A stretch of DNA of 60,107 nucleotides from Myxococcus sp. RHSTA-1-4 (lineage in GTDB: Bacteria > Myxococcota > Myxococcia > Myxococcales > Myxococcaceae). The stretch spans positions 1-60,107 of the forward strand of contig NZ_JAIQDG010000050.1 of NCBI RefSeq assembly GCF_020037125.1. Direction: 5' to 3'. Under the pieces are notes generated by a model. It was given only the letters and a program-made list of their open reading frames with translations. It did no database searches and had not been told where the DNA came from. The translations under genes were made by a program, and so were the position numbers. Below are positions 1 through 9,314 of the stretch, one piece after another. Positions within the stretch are counted from its first letter, which is position 1. Each line of letters starts with the position of its first letter.

Positions 1-2
1 CC

Positions 3-596
3 CAGGCGGCGGTGCAGGCGGAGGCGCAGGGCGGCCTCCGGCTCGCGGCGGTGGCCGAGGTGGAGACGGTGGCGGCCTCTTCGGAAGGCACCTTCTCCGT
101 GCTGATGAAGAGTCCTGGGAGTCGGGCGAGCGCGGCACCCGCCGGGGCGCGCGCGGCAACCACCGTCATCCAGCACCAGGGAGGAAATCGGCAGGTCGTC
201 ATTGAAGGCCAGCGCTGGCATGTGCCTGCGAACAAGTCGCTGAAGGACATTCCGGCGACCGACCCCGTTGGCGTACAACTTCAGGCGGCAGCCATACGTA
301 CGGCTCAGCGCTGGAGCGCCCGGGAACTCTCATTCAACGAGCAGAGTGCCATTGAGACGGCTGCTGCTCGCGGTGATTACTGGTTGGCGCGTCTGCTTGA
401 GCGCGAGGCCCGGGGGCGCTTCGTGGAGAGCCGACTGAACGCGGAATTTCCGCAGCTCCGCTGGAGCAAGGTTGGCGTCGATGCCGTTGATCCAAGGACA
501 GGCTGCTACTACGAGATCCTTTCAGGAACAGACTCGAACCTCGCCCTGCACGGCCAGCGCATGGCCGGTTTCCTCTTCCGGATGATCACCTTCTGA
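3..596 (+). CDS. C-terminal part of a polymorphic-type toxin (5' end outside the window)
   Basis: The reading frame is open to the left edge, so this is the C-terminal portion of a longer protein; the GTG at 12 has no ribosome binding site and is unlikely to be the start. The N-terminal visible part is Ala-rich and low in complexity. A compact folded domain follows, ending in the conserved-looking tail GVDAVDPRTG..YEILSGT.SN and ..GQRMAGFLFRMITF. Asp and Glu spaced this way on two presumed strands resemble a restriction-endonuclease-like (PD-(D/E)xK) toxin end, but this is inference. A pentapeptide-like protein starts 23 bases downstream, which fits a toxin-immunity pair. A role in contact-dependent kin competition is likely but not proven. 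Confidence 0.6.
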   Translation, partial: QAAVQAEAQGGLRLAAVAEVETVAASSEGTFSVLMKSPGSRASAAPAGARAATTVIQHQGGNRQVVIEGQRWHVPANKSLKDIPATDPVGVQLQAAAIRTAQRWSARELSFNEQSAIETAAARGDYWLARLLEREARGRFVESRLNAEFPQLRWSKVGVDAVDPRTGCYYEILSGTDSNLALHGQRMAGFLFRMITF

Positions 597-618
597 GCCC
601 ATCAAGTGCAGGAACATC

Positions 619-1221
619 ATGATTCAGTTCAGCGACAGAGAGATTGAAGGCGAGCGGATTGAGCTGAACAGCAAGACGGAGTTCTGCTACCTGGGGCACA
701 ACCTGACCCTGAGAGGGTGCCATCTCATCATCAAGGTCCCCACACGGTCGTTGGTGATTACGAGGACACGGCTCATCGACTGCACCATAGACGTCAAACG
801 AGAACTCACGAACTTTCGCTGGGAAGGCGTCATCCTCAAGGGCTGCCGCTTCACGGGTACGATGAGCGGTAATGACTTCGGCCGCTGGCCCTACGCGGAG
901 CACCCCGAACTCGGCAGCATCGAGGACTGCGACTTCACGGGCGCGCATCTGGATGGGTGTCGATTCGTCGGCTGTGACGTCAGCACTCTTCGGTTCCCGG
1001 CGTGGCCTTGCTTCACCATCTGCGACCCCGTGCAGCGGATTGGCGAACTGGCCGCCCTCCAGTGGCCGGGGCAGCTCGGAGTCATCGTGCGCGTCCTCTC
1101 GAAGACCCCACCGTCCACGGCGGCCGTGACGTTCTCCGCGCCGAGGCTCGCTAGGGAATTCGGCACCACCGAAGCCGAGATTCGCGCCGTCCTGGACACC
1201 TTGGACGGCGTGAAGCTGTAG
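619..1221 (+). CDS. Pentapeptide-repeat-like protein, probable immunity protein
   Basis: This 200-residue protein has no signal peptide. Its middle carries degenerate pentapeptide-like rungs (LRGCHL, TRLIDCTI, LKGCRFTG, IEDCDFTGAHLDGCRFVGCDVSTLRF), the pattern of a right-handed quadrilateral beta-helix. The last 50 residues form a separate region with a helix-turn-helix-like sequence (LAREFGTTEAEIRAVLDTL). It starts 23 bases after the toxin-like frame ends, in the same direction, and its base composition is visibly less GC-rich than its neighbours, as is common for immunity genes acquired by transfer. Neutralising the upstream toxin is inferred from position and size. The fold call is moderately sure. 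Confidence 0.7.
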   Translation: MIQFSDREIEGERIELNSKTEFCYLGHNLTLRGCHLIIKVPTRSLVITRTRLIDCTIDVKRELTNFRWEGVILKGCRFTGTMSGNDFGRWPYAEHPELGSIEDCDFTGAHLDGCRFVGCDVSTLRFPAWPCFTICDPVQRIGELAALQWPGQLGVIVRVLSKTPPSTAAVTFSAPRLAREFGTTEAEIRAVLDTLDGVKL

Positions 1222-1228
1222 CCAGGCC

Positions 1229-1251
1229 GAGCCCGCGGGCCCACCGGGCTC
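1229..1251. terminator. Possible bidirectional hairpin between convergent genes
   Basis: A 7-bp perfect stem (GAGCCCG / CGGGCTC) with a 9-base loop lies just after the stop of the pentapeptide gene and reaches the stop codon of the convergent outer-membrane gene. There is no T-tract, so this is only a weak terminator candidate. Confidence 0.35.
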
Positions 1252-2425
1252 AGAACATGTGTCCGAACGTCAGGTAGAAGCGCCGCCGCCCGGACTCGGT
1301 GGAGCGCGCGTAGTCCATGCGCACCACCGCGGCACGCCGGGACAGACGCAGGCCGCCGCCGATGCCCGGGTGCCACTCGTACCACTTGCCGTCCGGCACG
1401 CCCGGGTGCCACACGCGCCCGAAGTCCATGAACACCACCGCGCCCAGCTTCATGCTCTGCCCGAACACCTGGAGCTGTGTCGCCTGGAACCGCAGCTCCG
1501 TGTTGCTGAACGCCTTGATGTTCCCCAGGAAGCGGTTGCGCTCGATGCCGCGCACGCTGCTCATCCCGCCGATGCCCTCGGACACGTTGACGCCGCCCGT
1601 GTTGCTCCACTCGTAGAAGGGCACGTCGCCGAAGAGCATGTCCAGCGTCAGCCGGTGCGCCAGCGTCAGCCGCGAGGACAGCCGGAGGTAGCGCCGCTCG
1701 CTGAGCGTAATCCCCGCGTAGTGATACCGGCTGCCCGTCGCGCTGCCCGACACCCGCAGCGCCAGCTCCTCCACGCCGCCCTCCGTCGGGTCCGACTCGT
1801 CGTCACGCGTGTCCCACAGCACGCCCGCCAGGAGCTGCCCCGTGGAACCACCCTCCATGCCGAGCGGCTTCTCCTTCTCCAGCATGGACGTCTCGTACGT
1901 GTCCACGCTCGTGTGCCGCCAGCCGTAGCCCACGTACGACTGGAGCGGATGCGTCAGTCCGAAGGGCCGCCCCCGCAGGCGCACCCAGAAGCCCGGCGCG
2001 CCCTTGTCGAAGCTGTAGCGCGGGTCGCTCTCGTCCCCGCGGAAGTCCGGGGCGGACTTGTTGCCCGCGCCGAAGAAGGGGCTGCGCATCTCCCGCCGGT
2101 ACTCCAGCCGCCCCTCCAGCCGCAGCTGTCCAATCAACTGCGGGCCGTCATAGCGGATGTAGTGGTTCTGGACGCCGCGGCTGCTGAAGAACACCTGCGC
2201 GCCGATGGCGTGCGCGTACGGCGCCTTCCCCGGCGCGTACAGGTACATGCCGCCCACGCCGCCGTAACCGAACCCGTGGTCCGAGCTGAAGCTCACCAAC
2301 GGCAGCGCAATCGCGTCGACTCCCGCGTCCTTCTTCGCGGGTGCAAGGCCGGGAGCGGGCTTCGGTGGCGGAACCACCGGGGCGGCACTCAGGCTGGCGA
2401 GCAGCAGGACAGAGGGAATGAACAT
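1250..2425 (-). CDS. Omp85-type outer membrane beta-barrel (surface antigen D15 domain)
   Basis: The 391-residue protein starts with a signal peptide (MFIPSVLLLASLSAAP). After a short Pro/Ala/Lys-rich linker it consists of a single 16-stranded-type barrel like the C-terminal half of BamA/TamA. Visible hallmarks are alternating aromatic/small residues, the VRGIERNRFLGN segment (the VRGY-like loop motif of Omp85 barrels) and a C-terminal Phe (YLTFGHMF), the usual Bam recognition signal. No POTRA domains are present, so it is not BamA itself. Barrel-only Omp85 proteins include patatin-type and stand-alone surface antigens of unknown cargo. It is divergent from the phosphatase-superfamily gene at 2581. 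Confidence 0.85.
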   Translation of the reverse strand: MFIPSVLLLASLSAAPVVPPPKPAPGLAPAKKDAGVDAIALPLVSFSSDHGFGYGGVGGMYLYAPGKAPYAHAIGAQVFFSSRGVQNHYIRYDGPQLIGQLRLEGRLEYRREMRSPFFGAGNKSAPDFRGDESDPRYSFDKGAPGFWVRLRGRPFGLTHPLQSYVGYGWRHTSVDTYETSMLEKEKPLGMEGGSTGQLLAGVLWDTRDDESDPTEGGVEELALRVSGSATGSRYHYAGITLSERRYLRLSSRLTLAHRLTLDMLFGDVPFYEWSNTGGVNVSEGIGGMSSVRGIERNRFLGNIKAFSNTELRFQATQLQVFGQSMKLGAVVFMDFGRVWHPGVPDGKWYEWHPGIGGGLRLSRRAAVVRMDYARSTESGRRRFYLTFGHMF

Positions 2426-2580
2426 GAGGGGGCCCGCTCTGACGCTTCAGAGGAACAAAAACTCCCGAACTGCTGAGCGGCCCGGGCTGCCCGCCTACCC
2501 ACCAGGAAGTCGGGCTCCTGGCGAAGGCGACCAGCCCCCCGAATGCTCATTTTGGCTCGCGGGGGAGGGGAGGCGTCAAC

Positions 2581-4167
2581 GTGAGCAGCGTTATCACCCC
2601 AGCAATGCACCTGTGGGCCCTTGGCCTCGTCCGCCGCATCGGCTCAAAGGTTCCGCCCGCACCGCAACGCCGTCCCAGGAACGTGGCCATCGTCCACCTG
2701 GATGGTGTCCCCAAGACCCTCCTGGACGAGGCGATTGTCAGCGGGAAGATGCCGTTTCTGGCAAGCCTCGTCCGCTCTGGCACCTTTCACCTGGAAGACG
2801 CGTTCTGGGGCGCGCCCACGTCCACGCCTTACTTCCAGGCGGGGCTGCTGTACGGGATGCGGCACTCCAACCTGCCGGCGTATTCCTGGTACGACCGGGA
2901 GCTGGGGCGCAAGGTGCAGATGAGCACTCCCGTGGACGCGCTGGACATCGACCAGCGCCTGCGCGGCGCGGGCCGCACCAGCCTGCTCGACGGTGGCGGG
3001 CACGGGTACTTCTCCCTGTTCCGTGCGGGCGCGAGCAATGCGCTGAGCATGAGCACGCTCGCCAGCTTCAAGCTGATGGCGCGCTCGTTCTCCTACGAGA
3101 TGATGGGCCTGTCCGCGGCGCGCACGCGGAGCACCTTCGCGTATCTGCGCTCGCTGGGCATGGACACGTGGCACGCGGCGCGCGAGGTGCGCCACTGGGC
3201 GCGCTCCCTGCGCGACTGGCGCCATGAGCAGACCTTCCTCGTCAGCCGCGTCCTCCTCCAGCGGTTGGGCTGGAGCTTCGCGCACACCAAGGCCCTGGTG
3301 GACATGGTGCGCGGCGTGCCCGCCATCTACCTCGTCTACGGCAACTACGACGAGGTGGCCCACCGCCGCGGGCCGCGCTCGGAGCTGGCCCTGGACGAGC
3401 TGCACCGCGTGGACGCGTATCTGTCAGAGCTCTACGCGGTGGCACGCACCGTGGCGCGGCCCTACGACGTCGTCATCCTCTCCGACCATGGGCACGTGGA
3501 CAGCCTGCCCCTGGAGCAGCGCCAGGGCCGGCGCCTGGAGCAGTGGCTCCTGGAGAATGAAGACCACGAACCGCTGTCCGAAGACGTGGTGCGGGGCCTC
3601 TGCGATGGCCGCCCCCGGCCCGAGCCGGACACCCCCCCGCGCGCGCCCTTCACGCCGGTGGTGATGGAGTGCGGCAACTTCGCGCACGTGTACCTCTCCG
3701 GCGAGCGCCAGCCGCTGGAGGCCCGCGAGCTGCTGGCGCGGCACCCGGACGTGCTCGCGCGAGTCACGCGGAGCCCGGAGGTTGGCATCGTGGCGGTGCG
3801 GCGCGGCCACTCGGCGGTGGCGCTGGTGAAGGGCGGCGTCTACGGCCCGGATGAGCTGGACCGGGCGCCACTCTCCACGGAGTTCAGCAAGCGCGCCGTG
3901 GCGGACTTCCTCCGCGTGCTGCCGTCGATGACGACGGCGGGTGACGTGGTGCTCTTCGGCGAGGCGGTGCGGCGCGGCGGCACCGTGGGCTTCGCCTGGG
4001 AGTTCGGCTCGCACGGCGGGCTGACGCGCACGGAGGCCAACAGCCTGGTGTGCTGGCCGGCCGATGCGCCGGTGGACCTGTCCGGCCTGGGCCACTGCGC
4101 GCAGCTCCACGAGCGGCTCGCGGAGGCGTACCTCGACCCCGCGCCGCCCCTGCGGCTGGTGCTATGA
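2581..4167 (+). CDS. Alkaline phosphatase superfamily hydrolase (type I phosphodiesterase-like)
   Basis: The GTG start is preceded by GGGGAGGGG at normal distance. The 528-residue protein carries the metal-site pattern of the alkaline phosphatase/nucleotide pyrophosphatase superfamily: HLDGVP near residue 39, a Thr nucleophile candidate in APTSTPYF (about 79), YDEVAH (about 258), LSDHGH (about 300) and GSHGG near residue 480. No signal peptide is evident, although the first 20 residues are mildly hydrophobic. The stop overlaps the ATG of the next gene (ATGA), so the two are translationally coupled. Its partner is an LPG-synthase-type membrane protein, which suggests work on a lipid or polyol phosphate headgroup. 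The substrate is unknown. Confidence 0.8.
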   Translation: MSSVITPAMHLWALGLVRRIGSKVPPAPQRRPRNVAIVHLDGVPKTLLDEAIVSGKMPFLASLVRSGTFHLEDAFWGAPTSTPYFQAGLLYGMRHSNLPAYSWYDRELGRKVQMSTPVDALDIDQRLRGAGRTSLLDGGGHGYFSLFRAGASNALSMSTLASFKLMARSFSYEMMGLSAARTRSTFAYLRSLGMDTWHAAREVRHWARSLRDWRHEQTFLVSRVLLQRLGWSFAHTKALVDMVRGVPAIYLVYGNYDEVAHRRGPRSELALDELHRVDAYLSELYAVARTVARPYDVVILSDHGHVDSLPLEQRQGRRLEQWLLENEDHEPLSEDVVRGLCDGRPRPEPDTPPRAPFTPVVMECGNFAHVYLSGERQPLEARELLARHPDVLARVTRSPEVGIVAVRRGHSAVALVKGGVYGPDELDRAPLSTEFSKRAVADFLRVLPSMTTAGDVVLFGEAVRRGGTVGFAWEFGSHGGLTRTEANSLVCWPADAPVDLSGLGHCAQLHERLAEAYLDPAPPLRLVL

Positions 4168-5249
4168 GCGGCGGGTACGGGCAGGGCGGACGGACAGTCC
4201 TCAAGGTCCTGCTGGCGGTGGTGGGCCTGGTGCTCTCCGTCGTCCTGCTGTCCACGGCCTTCTTCCGGTGGCACCCGCGTGGGCCGGGGCCGCTGCTCGA
4301 GCCGCGCTTCCCGCTGGACGAGTTCGTACGTGATTTGCCCGGCCACCTCGTGTGGCTGGTGCCCTTCCTCCTCCTGCAGGCCTCCATCATCCCCCTGCGC
4401 GCGGTGCAGTGGCAGGCCACCCTGCGCCGGCCGGTGCCGCTGAAGGAGCGCTACCACCTGGTGGCCATCGGCGCCTTCGTCCACAACGCGCTGCCGGGGA
4501 AGCTGGGCGACGTCATGCGCTCGTTCCTCCTGTCGCGCACCCAGCGCATCCCCTTCCTGCGCTGCCTGGGCTCGGTGGGGGTGTGCAAGCTGATGGAGTT
4601 CGCGGCGCTGATGCTGCTGGTCTCCGCGTCCCTGCTGGGCCCCTTCGGCCGGACGCTGGCCCGCTTCGAGGGCGAGTTGAAGGTGGCCGTCTCCCTGTGC
4701 ATCGGGCTGGTGGCGCTCGTGGTGCTGCTGGCCCACTGGTCCGCCCCGCTCGCGCATGCGCTGCACCGGCGGCACAAGCTGCCCCGCACGGAGAGCTTCC
4801 TCCATCACGTCAGTGATGGCCTGGGCACCGCCCGCTCCTTCACCGGCATGGCGAGGGTGTTCGTCTTCTCCGTGGGCCCCGTCCTCGCGTCCGCGCTCAG
4901 CTACGGGCTGGCGCTGCGCGGCATCGGCATCCAGGGAGGACTGTTCGCCGGCGCCGTCGTCCTGGGGGCCATCTCCCTGGGGCAGTCGCTCCCGGGCGTG
5001 CCGGCGGGCATGGGGCTGTTCTACTTCGTCACCAGCTGGGCGGCCCGTAGCCTGGGGGCCACGCCGGAGGACGCGGCGGCCTTCGCCACGCTCACCCACC
5101 TGGGCACCGTCATCAGCCAGGTGTCCGTGGGCGCCATCTCCGTGCACCAGCGGAAGATTCGAATCCGGGACCTGCGCAAGGGCGGCAGCCTGGCGCGAGA
5201 GGCCGCGCACCATGTGGCCCACGAGGCCGTGGAGCCCGCACCGCCCTGA
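4164..5249 (+). CDS. LPG-synthase transmembrane-domain protein (UPF0104 family)
   Basis: The start is the ATG overlapping the preceding stop (ATGA); longer readings would run far into the upstream gene. The 361-residue protein has about 7-8 hydrophobic segments and the family's conserved stretch around residue 105 (GAFVHNALPGKLGDVMRSFLL) plus a late LPGVPAGMGLFYF loop, as in the membrane half of MprF/AglD-type proteins (PF03706). It lacks the soluble aminoacyl-transferase domain of MprF. Members flip or modify membrane lipids. Coupling to the phosphodiesterase-like gene suggests a two-protein lipid-modifying unit. The C-terminus is cytosolic-looking and basic. Confidence 0.85.
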   Translation: MSGGYGQGGRTVLKVLLAVVGLVLSVVLLSTAFFRWHPRGPGPLLEPRFPLDEFVRDLPGHLVWLVPFLLLQASIIPLRAVQWQATLRRPVPLKERYHLVAIGAFVHNALPGKLGDVMRSFLLSRTQRIPFLRCLGSVGVCKLMEFAALMLLVSASLLGPFGRTLARFEGELKVAVSLCIGLVALVVLLAHWSAPLAHALHRRHKLPRTESFLHHVSDGLGTARSFTGMARVFVFSVGPVLASALSYGLALRGIGIQGGLFAGAVVLGAISLGQSLPGVPAGMGLFYFVTSWAARSLGATPEDAAAFATLTHLGTVISQVSVGAISVHQRKIRIRDLRKGGSLAREAAHHVAHEAVEPAPP

Positions 5250-5256
5250 AACGCAA

Positions 5257-5288
5257 AAGGGGTCCCGGTTTTTCAACCGGGACCCCTT
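5257..5288 (-). terminator. Strong hairpin terminator after tRNA-Leu
   Basis: A perfect 14-bp inverted repeat with a 4-base loop is followed, on the minus strand, by TTTTGCGTTT. It lies just beyond the 3' end of tRNA-Leu and also directly follows the plus-strand gene ending at 5249, so it can serve both transcripts. Confidence 0.85.
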
Positions 5289-5298
5289 CGCGACTTCA

Positions 5299-5383
5299 TG
5301 CCCAGGAGAGGACTCGAACCTCCATGCCCTTGCAGGCGCTAGACCCTGAATCTAGTGTGTCTACCAATTCCACCACCTGGGCA
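5299..5383 (-). tRNA. tRNA-Leu (anticodon CAG)
   Basis: On the minus strand the 85-base sequence folds as a class II tRNA. The acceptor stem pairs TGCCCAG with CTGGGCA, the anticodon stem CTAGA/TCTAG encloses a TTCAGGG loop (anticodon CAG), there is a long variable arm, and the T-loop reads GTTCGAGTC. CCA is not encoded. A -35/-10 pair lies upstream and a strong hairpin downstream, giving a self-contained transcription unit. Confidence 0.95.
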
Positions 5384-5436
5384 GGTGGTGCTGCTGCTGC
5401 GGTGCTGCGGCTTGCGCCGTGCTGCGATGGGCGAGA

Positions 5437-5465
5437 CGTATAGAGGCACCGCCCCGCCCCGTCAA
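5437..5465 (-). promoter_or_regulatory. Sigma70-type promoter of tRNA-Leu
   Basis: On the minus strand TTGACG and TATACG are separated by 17 bases, about 55 bases before the tRNA 5' end. The promoter sits between the end of the isc operon (fdx stop at 5482) and the tRNA. Confidence 0.7.
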
Positions 5466-5481
5466 GCACAACGTAACAACC

Positions 5482-5859
5482 CTACTTCTTCAGCGGCCAT
5501 TTCCCTTCCGCCTCCAGCGCGCGGCGGATGACGGGGTTCTCGTCCATGAAGGCGGTGAGGGACTCCTCGGTGATTTCGACCAGGATGTCCTCGCCGCCCA
5601 GCTCCGTCTGGCAGCTCAACCGGGAGTACGGGCGGACGTCGAACCCCATGTCCAGGCGGTCGGCCTCCGCGTCCGTCTGCTCGCTCAGGGAGTCGAGGCC
5701 CTTGCGCACCCAGACATGGCAGGTGGAGCAGGCACAGACGCCACCGCAGCTATGCCCCACCTGGGCGCCGCACTGCTCGGCCGCGTCCAGCAGGGTGGTT
5801 CCCGCCGGCACGTCCGCGCTGACCTCGGCCAGGGGGCTCTTGAAGGTCACCTTCGGCAC
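5482..5859 (-). CDS. fdx: 2Fe-2S ferredoxin, isc type
   Basis: The 125-residue protein carries the plant/adrenodoxin-type cluster motif CGGVCACSTC with a fourth Cys in SRLSCQTEL. The loop CxxxxxCxxC and the DMGFDVRPYSRLSCQ segment match Isc ferredoxins. It starts at GTG one base after the hscA stop, so it is the last gene of the isc operon. Its known role is to supply electrons to IscS/IscU cluster assembly. The C-terminal tail (about 20 residues after TEESLTAFMDE) extends slightly beyond E. coli Fdx (111 residues). Confidence 0.92.
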   Translation of the reverse strand: MPKVTFKSPLAEVSADVPAGTTLLDAAEQCGAQVGHSCGGVCACSTCHVWVRKGLDSLSEQTDAEADRLDMGFDVRPYSRLSCQTELGGEDILVEITEESLTAFMDENPVIRRALEAEGKWPLKK

Positions 5860-5860
5860 G

Positions 5861-7701
<1,841 letters not shown>

Positions 7702-7705
<4 letters not shown>

Positions 7706-8259
7706 GACAGACTCTCCTCCTCGAACGCGTCCACCTGCTCGAGGAAGCGCGTGAAGTAGCGCACCCGCCCCAGCGCGTGCGATGCCTTTTTCACCAGGGC
7801 CTGCCCGTCCGCCCCCGGCCCGCCACCCTCCAGGGCGCGGAGGGCGCCCGCCGCCTCTCCGAGCGCCGCCTTGCGCCGGGCCTCCACGTCGGTGGCCATG
7901 GCCCGGGCGCGCGGCAGGTCCTTCTTCTCCATGGCGGTGTCCAGGGCCTCGCGCAGCTCCATGACCTCCTCCAGGAACTCCAGGGGCATGTCCTTCTGCG
8001 CGCCCGCGTCCTCGCGGTCCAGGTCGATGCCGTGCAGTTTGAGGAGGTAGAAGGCGCGGCGCACCGGGTCCTTCAGCGTCTTGAAGGCCTCGTTGAGGGC
8101 GGTGGTGCCCTCCAGCGCCTTCAGCCGCTCGCGCGCGTCGGCCTGCGCCACCCGGTCCGGGTGCAGCTGCAGCGACAGCTCGCGGTACTGCTTCTCCAGC
8201 GCCGGCACGTCCACGTCATAGGCGCGCGGCAGCCCGAAGACGTCGAAGTGGGTCCTCAC
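7702..8259 (-). CDS. hscB: J-domain co-chaperone HscB
   Basis: I chose the GTG at 8259 (reading MRTHFDVFGLPRAYDVD), because the fold begins there as in E. coli HscB, and GGAG lies upstream. The 185-residue protein has the J-domain HPD motif (LHPDRVA, about residue 33), followed by the C-terminal three-helix IscU-binding domain (MPLEFLEEVMELREAL). It stimulates the HscA ATPase and delivers IscU. Some 89 bases separate it from iscA, with a hairpin in the gap, and it overlaps hscA by 4 bases. Confidence 0.93.
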
Positions 8260-8289
8260 AGGGGGCTCTCCAGGGGTGACAAACGAAAA

Positions 8290-8312
8290 GGGCCCGGCGG
8301 CTGGCCGGGCCC
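8290..8312 (-). terminator. Hairpin between iscA and hscB (attenuator or partial terminator)
   Basis: A perfect 9-bp GC-only stem (GGGCCCGGC / GCCGGGCCC) with a 5-base loop is followed on the minus strand by CTTTTCGTTTGTC. It lies inside the isc operon, so it may reduce expression of the chaperone genes relative to iscSUA or mark an mRNA processing boundary. Confidence 0.5.
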
Positions 8313-8348
8313 GGTGACGGTGGCTCCCCCGGGGAAGGGGAGCGCGGG

Positions 8349-8753
8349 TCAGACGGCGAAGCTCTCGCCGCAGCCGCAGGCGGCCTTCACGTTGGGGTTG
8401 TTCAGCTTGAACCCCGAGGCCATCAGCGTCTGCTCGAACACCAGCTCCGTGCCGATGAGGTACAGGTAGCTCTTCGGGTCCACGAAGACGCGGACGCCGT
8501 CCTTCTCGAAAATCTTGTCGCGCTCGCGGGCCTTCTCCGCCCACTCCATGGAGTACTGGAGGCCGGAGCACCCGCCGCCCTTCACCGCCAGCCGCAGGCC
8601 GGCCTCGGGCGTCTGGCGCTGCTCCAGCAGCTCCTTCAGCCGGCGCACCGCGCTATCCGCGATGACGATGCCCTTGGGGGCGGGCTTCGCCGCGGGCGCG
8701 GTGGCAGGCACCTGGCTCTGCTGCGTCGTCTGCTGGGTCGCCTGCTCGCTCAT
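8349..8753 (-). CDS. iscA: A-type Fe-S carrier/assembly protein (IscA family)
   Basis: The chosen ATG at 8753 has GGAG nine bases upstream; a second in-frame ATG five codons earlier is possible. After a Gln/Thr/Ala/Pro-rich N-terminal extension of about 30 residues, unusual for IscA, a standard HesB/IscA domain follows with the three cysteine ligands: GGGCSG and, at the end, CGCGESF. The length is 134 residues compared with 107 in E. coli. It sits after iscU in the conserved isc order. Family members bind iron or 2Fe-2S/4Fe-4S clusters and pass them to target proteins. Confidence 0.92.
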   Translation of the reverse strand: MSEQATQQTTQQSQVPATAPAAKPAPKGIVIADSAVRRLKELLEQRQTPEAGLRLAVKGGGCSGLQYSMEWAEKARERDKIFEKDGVRVFVDPKSYLYLIGTELVFEQTLMASGFKLNNPNVKAACGCGESFAV

Positions 8754-8814
8754 CGTTCCGTCTCCCATGGGTCCCTCCCCCGAAGATAAGGAGGGGGAGC
8801 GTTCCCGGCACGCG

Positions 8815-9216
8815 TCAGGACGCCTTGGCCTGGCGCGCGGCGCGCTTCTTCTTGAAGTCCTCGATGGCCGCCTTGATGGCGTCCTCGGCCAGCACGGAGC
8901 AGTGAATCTTCACCGGCGGCAGCGACAGCTCGCGGGCCACGTCCTTGTTGGAGATGGTCATCGCCTGGTCCACCGTCTTGCCCTTCACCCACTCGGTGAC
9001 GAGCGACGAGGAGGCAATCGCCGAGCCGCAGCCGAACGTCTTGAACCGCGCGTCCTCGATGAGGCCGTCGTCGGAAATCTTGAGCTGCAGCCGCATCACG
9101 TCGCCGCAGGCGGGCGCGCCCACCAGGCCGGTGCCCACGTTCGGGTCTTCCTTGTCCAGCGTCCCGACGTTGCGGGGGTTCTCGTAGTGGTCGATGACCT
9201 TGTCGCTGTAAGCCAT
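8815..9216 (-). CDS. iscU: Fe-S cluster scaffold protein IscU
   Basis: The 133-residue protein is very close to the canonical scaffold. The three cluster cysteines lie in PACGDVM, FGCGSAIASSS and KIHCSVLAED, the Asp next to the first Cys is kept, and the HscA recognition motif LPPVK is present just before the last Cys. Length and spacing match E. coli IscU (128). It follows iscS by 98 bases on the same strand. It assembles 2Fe-2S clusters using sulfur from IscS. Confidence 0.96.
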   Translation of the reverse strand: MAYSDKVIDHYENPRNVGTLDKEDPNVGTGLVGAPACGDVMRLQLKISDDGLIEDARFKTFGCGSAIASSSLVTEWVKGKTVDQAMTISNKDVARELSLPPVKIHCSVLAEDAIKAAIEDFKKKRAARQAKAS

Positions 9217-9314
9217 ACCGACTCCTTCAACGGCTGCTTCTCACCAAAGGTTCCGGAGGGCAATGCCCCCCGGCCGGGGGGCCATGCGCTCCGCTGTATG
9301 CCGGGAAAGACGCG

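Noticed and set aside
5299..5383. tRNA-Leu as attachment site of an integrated element
   Set aside because: No integrase and no repeated tRNA 3' end were seen within the window.
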